A DNA stretch of 11,657 nt, from the NCBI GenBank assembly GCA_008636095.1, contig VSJD01000299.1, positions 1-11,657 of the forward strand. The letters run 5' to 3'. Shown here piece after piece: positions 7,501-11,657 of this stretch. The notes beneath the pieces were generated by a model. It was not told the origin of the DNA. It saw only the letters and a program-made list of their open reading frames with translations, and did no database searches. The position numbers and the translations under genes are program-made. The number at the start of each line of letters is the position of its first letter. Positions within the stretch are counted from its first letter, which is position 1. This DNA comes from Kiritimatiellota bacterium (GTDB lineage Bacteria > Verrucomicrobiota > Kiritimatiellia > JAAZAB01).

Positions 7501-8392
7501 TTTAAAACATTCAATCAGCCTGCCGGCTCCCATCCCGGTTTTGGAACCATTACAGAAACAGGAATTGGATTTATATGCCTTGGATGCGGCGCCGGCCTTG
7601 CCCGGCATTTTTCCCTTATTCGCCGCGGTTGCGGCGCCGGCCTTGCCCGGCAGTTTTCCGCGGCTGCTGGTGGCAAAAACAGTGTGGTTTTATACGCTCG
7701 TGCTGGGGGGATGTTGTTATATGCAAGTGCCCGGCAAAACGCTGAAATTAAAACGCGGCGAGATGATTGTTATGAGCCCGGCTTGCCTGCGCTGCTACAC
7801 CGGGCAAAAGGGCAAGCGGTATTATCGCATCTTCTGGGCCTGGCGTTCCCCGCCGCTCATTCCGTTTATTAAACCGGAAGAAGGACAATACTTGATGATT
7901 AAACTGTCGGAACAAAAGATCAGGCGATTACAGTTGCTCCATGTGGATTGCCGGAAAATAGTGCGCAATATAGATCAGTTTGCACAGTTTAAACTGCACA
8001 ACATCCGCAGGGAAATTGACTTGCTTTTGGCACAGACCCACGTTGCTCCCGATTTTACCGAAACTCCCGCCTTGCAATTTACCCTGGCACTGCGCTGGAT
8101 GGAAGGGCACATCACAATGCGTGATGCCATCGGCGCTCTGTGCAAGTATCTGGCCATGTCGCCGGCCACGCTCGATCGTTTGTTCCACCGGCGGTTGAAA
8201 ATGTCTCCGGCAGTTTATCTCCAGAAGCTAAAAATGAAAAGCGCCCAAACATTGCTCCAGTCCGGAAATTCATCAGTTAAGGCCATCGCCTATCAATTAG
8301 GTTATAAACATCCAAACGACTTCAGCCGCGCTTATAAGCGCCACACCGGTGTTGCGCCAACCGAGCATGTCCCTTTCATTCCTCAGGGTTGA
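7478..8392 (+). CDS. AraC-family transcriptional regulator (second paralogue)
   Basis: A 304-residue AraC-type regulator: short N-terminal tail, an alanine/proline-rich doubled segment (AAPALPG twice), a cupin-like sensor to about residue 180, and a double helix-turn-helix at about 214-290 (YLAMSPATLDRLFHRRL and AIAYQLGYKHPNDF, then YKRHTGVAPTEH). The start is uncertain: ATGs at 7478 and 7490 are both in frame and neither has a clear Shine-Dalgarno; an in-frame TGA at 7469 excludes anything further upstream. Compared with the left copy, the cupin Pro-Gly-x-x-His motif is changed to PACLRCYT (Arg105 for His, Ala for Gly), so the ligand may differ. It is divergent from the giant secreted gene and lies 78 bp before the glycoside hydrolase, which it may control. 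Confidence 0.92.
   Translation: MLCGMKASLKHSISLPAPIPVLEPLQKQELDLYALDAAPALPGIFPLFAAVAAPALPGSFPRLLVAKTVWFYTLVLGGCCYMQVPGKTLKLKRGEMIVMSPACLRCYTGQKGKRYYRIFWAWRSPPLIPFIKPEEGQYLMIKLSEQKIRRLQLLHVDCRKIVRNIDQFAQFKLHNIRREIDLLLAQTHVAPDFTETPALQFTLALRWMEGHITMRDAIGALCKYLAMSPATLDRLFHRRLKMSPAVYLQKLKMKSAQTLLQSGNSSVKAIAYQLGYKHPNDFSRAYKRHTGVAPTEHVPFIPQG
7555..8370. repeat. Long direct repeat, right copy (AraC paralogue; partner 1-816)
   Basis: Right-hand copy of the duplicated AraC sequence. The perfectly identical tract corresponds to 7841-7929. Downstream of 8370 the two copies share nothing I can see. Confidence 0.95.
7585..7652. repeat. Pair of 23-bp GC-rich direct repeats inside the AraC gene
   Basis: A 23-bp sequence (TGCGGCGCCGGCCTTG plus seven more bases) occurs at 7585-7607 and again, perfectly, at 7630-7652, a 45-bp (15-codon) period. 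It encodes AAPALPG twice just before the cupin domain. The same pair is in the left AraC copy at 31-53 and 76-98, there with a few mismatches. Confidence 0.9.
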
Positions 8393-8470
8393 ATGTTGTG
8401 ATACGCTTCATATCGAAAGCGAAGAGCAAAACAGGGAATACAAAGCAAACCTAAATGAGGGTATAATATT

Positions 8471-10426
8471 ATGGCTGCTCGACAGGCCGGTCCACCAAAG
8501 ACGCTGCTCCCCTTTTCGCAACGCCGCAGGCGCCTGTTGCTGGATTTCCATAACCCGGCGGGTATCCCTGATATCGGCACGGAGTTCGACCCGAAGAACT
8601 TTGCTGATACGCTGGCCGCAGCCGGTTTCGATTCGGTCATCGTGCATGCGAAGGATTCGCACGGGTACTGTTACTACCCAACCACCGTGGGAACCCGGCA
8701 TCCCGGCCTGCAGCGTGATTTGCTCGGGGAGATGGTGGATGCCTGTCATACCCGCAACATCGCGATCGGGTCCTATGTCTCCGCCGGGTGCTCCGACCTG
8801 GCCGATCCGGCATGGCTGCAGGTGGATGCCAAGGGTAAGCCGCGCAGTTTCGCTGAGCAGGGCGGTTATTCAATGGTCTGCCTGAACAGCCCATTCATCG
8901 AACAAAACGTCCTGCCGATCACCCGCGAGTTGCTGGGACGGTATCCGGTTGATGCTATCTGGTATGACCTGCTCTTTTTTTTCGACGAGGGGTGCCATTG
9001 TGCGTACTGCCTGGAGCGGATGCGGCGTCATGGCCTGGATCCGAAGGATCCGCGGGATATCCGCCGGCATATGCGTGACAGCATCGGCGAGTTCGTCCTG
9101 AAGACACGACGACTGGCCGATCAGCTTCGTCCCGACATCGAGATGGCTTACAACGGTCTCTCCGTGCATGAGAGACCGGCTGGACTGGATATGGCCGCCT
9201 ATGTGGATATAGAAGCATTGGCGACGGGCGGCTGGGGGTATTTCTATTTTCCGTCCAAAGCGCGTTATCTGCGTACCCTCGGGAAACCGGTGACCGGCAT
9301 GACCGCGGCGTTCCATGACAGCTGGGGTGATTTTGGTTCGCTTAAGTCCCGTGCACTGCTCGAATACGAATGCTATACCTTCCTGGCCGCCGGATCGGCC
9401 GTCGCGATCGGCGACCAGCTTCCCCCGCGCGGGCGATTGGAGGCGGCGCGCTATGCGCGCATCGGCGAGGTGCTGAATCCCATCGCCGCACTTGCCCCTT
9501 GGCTGACCGACGCCAAGCCGCTGGCCGAGGCGGCCATCGTGCTCTACCCGCTTGCGCAAGGGCAATTCCCCGATGGCGCCTGGGCCGGAGCGAACAAGCT
9601 GTTGATGGAAGGACGGGTGCAATTCGACAGCGTGGATGTCGAGGCGGATTGGAGTCACTATCGCCTGCTTATCTTCCCTGATCATGCCCATGTCACTGAC
9701 GCGGTGAAGGCCAAAGTAGCCGGATATCTTGCCGGCGGCGGCGCGGTACTGGCGAGCGGTGATGCCTGGGCAGTCCTCCCGGAAGGCATCATTGCCAAAC
9801 AGCAGGAAATCGGTGGTCCGGCTTATCTGCAGGTGCATGGTGCGTGGGCTGGCGCCGTGCCGGAAATGCCGCATGTGGTGAAGAAAGGCATCCGTCGAAT
9901 TAGCGCGCCCGGTGCGCAGGTGCTGGCAACGGTTGTCGAATCCTATCCGCGGGTGGGGGACAAGTGCTTCTACTCCAGCCCGCAGATGCCCTATACACAG
10001 GCGACGGATCGTCCGGCGATCATTCGCCAGGGATTGGTGGTCTATCTGGCCGCGCCGCTCTTCCGTGAATACTGGGAGTCCGGTTACGGGGTGCACCGGC
10101 AAATTCTTGCCGGTGCCGTAAGCCTGCTGCTGCCGGAGCCGCTTACGAAGAGCAGCATGCCGCTTGCCTGGGAACAGGCGGTGCTGGCGCAGGGAGACCA
10201 CCGCCTGGTCAACGTCATCGTGCCGTTCACCTCGGTGCGCCATGAGCCCGTCGCGCAGATCGAGGAATGGCCTGCCACTGTGGGCATCACCATCGGCGTA
10301 CGCGGGCACTTTAACGGCGCCTGCCTGGCGCCGTCTAAAAAACCCTTGAGCTGTACCCGGGATGGTCTCTATACGATTGCCGAACTACCGCCGGTGGAAG
10401 GTCCGTGCGTGGTGATCTTCGAGTGA
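8471..10426 (+). CDS. Putative glycoside hydrolase, GHL6-like barrel with beta-galactosidase trimerisation-type domain
   Basis: A 651-residue protein without a signal peptide, so probably a cytoplasmic enzyme acting on imported oligosaccharides. The start ATG at 8471 has a good ribosome site (TGAGGG, ending 9 nt upstream). Residues 20-345 look like the TIM barrel of hypothetical glycosyl hydrolase family 6 (GHL6): LLLDFHNP, then VIVHAKDSHGYCYYPT, then IWYDLLFFFDEGCHCAYC. Asp166 in WYD and Glu248 in DIEAL are candidate catalytic residues by position only. Cys175, Cys177 and Cys180 could bind metal. Residues 350-440 match the beta-galactosidase trimerisation/GATase-like pattern (AAIVLYPLA, YRLLIFPDHAHV, YLAGGGAVLASG), with a beta-rich C-terminus. 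GC sampled by line is about 63-68%, against about 45-55% in the AraC and giant genes. The substrate is unknown. Confidence 0.85.
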   Translation: MAARQAGPPKTLLPFSQRRRRLLLDFHNPAGIPDIGTEFDPKNFADTLAAAGFDSVIVHAKDSHGYCYYPTTVGTRHPGLQRDLLGEMVDACHTRNIAIGSYVSAGCSDLADPAWLQVDAKGKPRSFAEQGGYSMVCLNSPFIEQNVLPITRELLGRYPVDAIWYDLLFFFDEGCHCAYCLERMRRHGLDPKDPRDIRRHMRDSIGEFVLKTRRLADQLRPDIEMAYNGLSVHERPAGLDMAAYVDIEALATGGWGYFYFPSKARYLRTLGKPVTGMTAAFHDSWGDFGSLKSRALLEYECYTFLAAGSAVAIGDQLPPRGRLEAARYARIGEVLNPIAALAPWLTDAKPLAEAAIVLYPLAQGQFPDGAWAGANKLLMEGRVQFDSVDVEADWSHYRLLIFPDHAHVTDAVKAKVAGYLAGGGAVLASGDAWAVLPEGIIAKQQEIGGPAYLQVHGAWAGAVPEMPHVVKKGIRRISAPGAQVLATVVESYPRVGDKCFYSSPQMPYTQATDRPAIIRQGLVVYLAAPLFREYWESGYGVHRQILAGAVSLLLPEPLTKSSMPLAWEQAVLAQGDHRLVNVIVPFTSVRHEPVAQIEEWPATVGITIGVRGHFNGACLAPSKKPLSCTRDGLYTIAELPPVEGPCVVIFE

Positions 10427-10666
10427 GGCATCGTGCCATTGTGCGGGATTTACAGCTCGCGGCAACGTCACGAAACCCAATGCTGGCGTGGTTTCTGTCA
10501 GCATCAGGGCTGTTCCTGACTCTGGAGGGAGGTTGTGATTTACCTGCGGCTGTTCACTTGAAGTTGATTTATGTCATTCCGTGCACAGAGAAAAAGGAAT
10601 TGCACATACAATACTTTGCGCGTATATTTAATCATAGCTCAACCGTATGGACAGAAGGATAAAATC
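10427..10666. other. Intergenic region between the glycoside hydrolase and the TA operon
   Basis: 240 bp with no gene I can support. A small hairpin (GAAACC at 10472-10477 with GGTTTC at 10490-10495) follows the hydrolase stop by about 45 bp but has no T-tract, so it is only a weak terminator candidate; an overlapping alternative pairs ATGCTG 10480-10485 with CAGCAT 10499-10504. The TA promoter lies at the right end. Confidence 0.5.
10600..10628 (+). promoter_or_regulatory. Candidate promoter of the toxin-antitoxin operon
   Basis: TTGCAC (10600-10605) and TATATT (10623-10628) are separated by 17 bp, the optimal spacing; the -10 matches consensus at 5 of 6 bases, the -35 at only 3 of 6. The hexamer TGCACA occurs at 10582-10587 and again at 10601-10606 over the -35, a possible operator for autorepression by the antitoxin or TA complex. 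The antitoxin start is about 39 bp downstream. Confidence 0.4.
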
Positions 10667-10885
10667 ATGGAACTAACTCTGCCACTCACGCGAATGACGA
10701 CTTCAGATAAACTCCGGGCGCTGGAGAAGATTTGGGACGACCTTTCCCGAACATCAGAGAACGTCCCATCCCCGTCATGGCACGCCGACGTGCTACAAGC
10801 CCGGCAGAAACGCCTTCAGAATGGCTCGTCACGCTTCACAGAATGGACTGAGGCAAAACGCACGATCCGAAACCGTGTCAAATGA
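10667..10885 (+). CDS. Type II antitoxin, addiction-module (Unstab_antitox-like) family
   Basis: A 72-residue protein preceding a RelE/ParE-like toxin. The ATG at 10667 is chosen because AGAAGGA ends 7 nt upstream and because the family begins just before the helical LRALEKIWDDL segment (residues 16-26); the frame is open to 10571 but the extra residues look like noncoding sequence. The short PSWHADVL segment (36-43) and the charged C-terminal tail match the addiction-module antitoxin pattern (PF09720-like), whose members are labile and neutralise a RelE/ParE toxin by wrapping it with the C-terminal part. The stop overlaps the toxin start as ATGA (10882-10885), so translation is coupled. Antitoxins of this type usually repress their own promoter, and direct repeats sit over the likely -35 box. 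Confidence 0.85.
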   Translation: MELTLPLTRMTTSDKLRALEKIWDDLSRTSENVPSPSWHADVLQARQKRLQNGSSRFTEWTEAKRTIRNRVK

Positions 10886-11172
10886 GAATCGAGATTCTGG
10901 GTGGGGTTCAGCAGGATTTGATAGACGGTTTCCGGTTCTACGAAAATCAAGCAGTAGGGCTTGGCGATTACTTTCTTGACTCCCTTTTCTCGGACATCGA
11001 TTCATTACATCTCTATGCCGGCGTTCATGTTTTGCAATTCGGATATTACCGACTTCTCTCCAAGCGATTCCCCTTCGCGATATACTATCGTGTCAAGGCC
11101 GAAACCATCTTTGTTCATGCCGCACTGGACTGCCGACGTGATCCGGCACGGATTCAGAAACGGTTGACATAA
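10882..11172 (+). CDS. Type II toxin, RelE/ParE superfamily
   Basis: A 96-residue protein with the compact RelE/ParE layout: an N-terminal helical part (residues 9-40, with GLGDYFLDSL), then the beta-sheet core KRFPFAIYYRV (61-71) and ETIFVHAALDCRRDP (74-88), ending near Arg94. Toxins of this superfamily either cleave ribosome-bound mRNA (RelE) or poison gyrase (ParE); sequence alone does not say which. Length and motifs suggest an intact gene. It begins inside the antitoxin stop codon (4-bp overlap), giving the normal antitoxin-first order. It ends 2 bp before a 57-bp hairpin that separates it from an IS110 element, so the operon probably ends here. Confidence 0.9.
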   Translation: MRIEILGGVQQDLIDGFRFYENQAVGLGDYFLDSLFSDIDSLHLYAGVHVLQFGYYRLLSKRFPFAIYYRVKAETIFVHAALDCRRDPARIQKRLT

Positions 11173-11174
11173 TC

Positions 11175-11231
11175 CCGAACCCATGCAGGTGACGGCGCCA
11201 TAGCACCGCGCCTGATGGGTGTCGTGTTCGG
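11175..11231. repeat. 57-bp imperfect hairpin between the TA operon and the IS110 element
   Basis: The arms pair as CCGAAC (11175-11180)/GTTCGG (11226-11231), CCAT/ATGG, CAGGTG/CGCCTG (with one G-T pair) and CGG/CCG, about 19 pairs in all, with bulges at 11219-11225, 11185 and 11192. No T-tract follows, so it is not a standard terminator. It may be the REP-like target next to which the IS110 element inserted, or an attC-like site, though the end boxes do not fit the integron consensus RYYYAAC/GTTRRRY. Confidence 0.6.
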
Positions 11232-11264
11232 CACAAAGGAGATGGTATGTATGAAGCTTTAGGC

Positions 11265-11470
11265 GGTGGTACTCTATTCGTCAGACGGATGGAGTAGACA
11301 GGTTGCAGGCTGAATCAGCCATGTGAGGCGCCTGCCCGCGATGCTACGCAAAGCAGGCGGGTTGACCTCGTAAAGGAGATTAGTCAGACCTGTAACTGGA
11401 GCGCCACCATAAGGGACAACCTGTGAGGGTTGATCACCTTGGATAGGAGTTTGGTGACCGCCGGAAAGCA
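11265..11470 (+). ncRNA. Candidate IS110 bridge RNA (structured 5' leader)
   Basis: IS110-subgroup elements encode a bridge RNA of roughly 180-200 nt between the left end and the transposase start; it pairs with target and donor DNA. Here 339 bp without a gene precede the transposase and fold repeatedly. An 11-bp stem, 11270-11280 with 11286-11296 (loop TCAGA, two G-U pairs), resembles a 5' stem-loop. Next come GGCTG/CAGCC (11308-11312/11316-11320), CGCCTGC/GCAGGCG (11329-11335/11353-11359), ACAGGT/ACCTGT (11298-11303/11388-11393) closing the first part, CAACC/GGTTG (11417-11421/11428-11432), and TCACC/GGTGA (11434-11438/11453-11457) around a 14-nt loop. Two loop-bearing domains after a 5' hairpin match the bridge-RNA layout. 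The ends and guide segments are not assigned. Confidence 0.55.
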
Positions 11471-11500
11471 CGTCTACTTCGTCGTCGCAACAAACAAGAG

Positions 11501-11506
11501 AGGAGG
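11501..11506 (+). promoter_or_regulatory. Ribosome binding site of the IS110 transposase
   Basis: AGGAGG, 5 nt before the ATG at 11512. It supports that start and places the whole 11173-11500 stretch outside the coding region. Confidence 0.8.
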
Positions 11507-11511
11507 CGGCG

Positions 11512-11657
11512 ATGAAGAGGTATTTGGGAGTTGATTTGCATCGGAACTGTTTCACGGTGTACACACGGCAGGAAGACGGGAGCGGAGCAAGCCGGGAGTG
11601 GTCAATTCGGAGTTTGAAGGCGTTTGCCCAGACGGTGACCGCGAATGACGCGGTGGC
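11512..11657 (+). CDS. IS110-family transposase (DEDD recombinase), 3'-truncated by the window edge
   Basis: Only the first 48 codons are present. The start MKRYLGVDLHRNCFTVY carries the hallmark of the IS110/IS1111 RuvC-like DEDD domain: a short beta-strand with the first catalytic aspartate (Asp8) in GVDLH. The following residues (REWSIRSLKAFAQTV) agree with the usual second strand and helix of this family. The enzyme catalyses RNA-guided recombination between donor and target DNA through a circular intermediate, without classical terminal inverted repeats. The long structured leader points to the IS110 subgroup, whose guide RNA lies upstream, rather than IS1111, whose RNA lies downstream. 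The catalytic serine domain and right end lie beyond the window, so intactness cannot be judged. Confidence 0.9.
   Translation, partial: MKRYLGVDLHRNCFTVYTRQEDGSGASREWSIRSLKAFAQTVTANDAV
11512..11657 (+). mobile_element. IS110-family insertion sequence, left part
   Basis: Defined by the transposase start, with the candidate bridge-RNA leader upstream. The exact left end is not visible because these elements lack terminal inverted repeats; it should lie between the toxin stop (11172) and the first RNA hairpin (11270). Coordinates here give only the certain part. Confidence 0.8.

Noticed and set aside
7255..7872. 205-codon plus-strand frame overlapping the start of the giant gene and the second AraC gene
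   Set aside because: It crosses the divergent intergenic region and runs out of frame through the conserved AraC sensor; its only pattern is the 23-bp DNA repeat read in another frame.
8462..8467. TATAAT just before the glycoside hydrolase start
   Set aside because: Transcription would begin at or inside the start codon, no -35 box fits, and it sits in the spacer after the ribosome site.
8870..10309. 479-codon open frame on the minus strand opposite the glycoside hydrolase
   Set aside because: Its translation has no recognisable domain and is Arg/His-rich, as expected antisense to a GC-rich gene. The plus-strand gene has a ribosome site and clear family motifs.
11208..11334. Shared 7-mer GCGCCTG in the hairpin (11208-11214) and in the candidate bridge RNA (11328-11334), as a possible guide-target match
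   Set aside because: A 7-base match between two stretches of this length is expected by chance about one time in three, and the insertion junction is unknown.
11274..11564. 96-codon minus-strand frame across the IS110 leader
   Set aside because: It is antisense to the structured leader and the transposase start, with no ribosome site or recognisable domain.

Overview
The window looks like chromosomal DNA from an uncultured polysaccharide-degrading bacterium. The best guess is the Planctomycetes-Verrucomicrobia-Lentisphaerae group. The guess rests on repeated AraC regulators beside very large secreted carbohydrate-binding proteins, a GHL6-like glycosidase, and a short palindromic element of a type I associate with such genomes. 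No marker gene fixes the taxonomy.

Layout, left to right. (1) The 3' part of an AraC-family regulator (+ strand, cut by the left edge). (2) A 261-bp intergenic stretch with an imperfect inverted repeat. (3) A 2068-residue secreted multidomain protein (- strand): signal peptide, an N-terminal domain I do not recognise, several beta-sandwich modules, a right-handed beta-helix, two CBM-like repeats and two near-identical LamG domains. (4) A divergent second AraC gene, a gap-free paralogue of the first (offset 7554 bp), followed at 78 bp by a GHL6-like cytoplasmic glycoside hydrolase of visibly higher GC. (5) A toxin-antitoxin pair (Unstab_antitox-type antitoxin, RelE/ParE-type toxin) with a 4-bp overlap. 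(6) A 57-bp imperfect hairpin. (7) The left end of an IS110-family element: a 339-bp gene-free, strongly structured leader, then the first 48 codons of the DEDD transposase, cut by the right edge.

How it may work together (inference): each AraC protein would sense a sugar signal and control its neighbours, the secreted protein binding or attacking polysaccharide outside the cell and the GHL6-like enzyme acting on imported oligosaccharide. The TA pair and IS110 element form a separate mobile or accessory module.

The most interesting signals are the structured RNA-like leader of the IS110 element (a candidate bridge RNA), the hairpin between it and the TA operon, the duplicated regulators flanking the giant gene, and the giant protein's unrecognised N-terminal domain.
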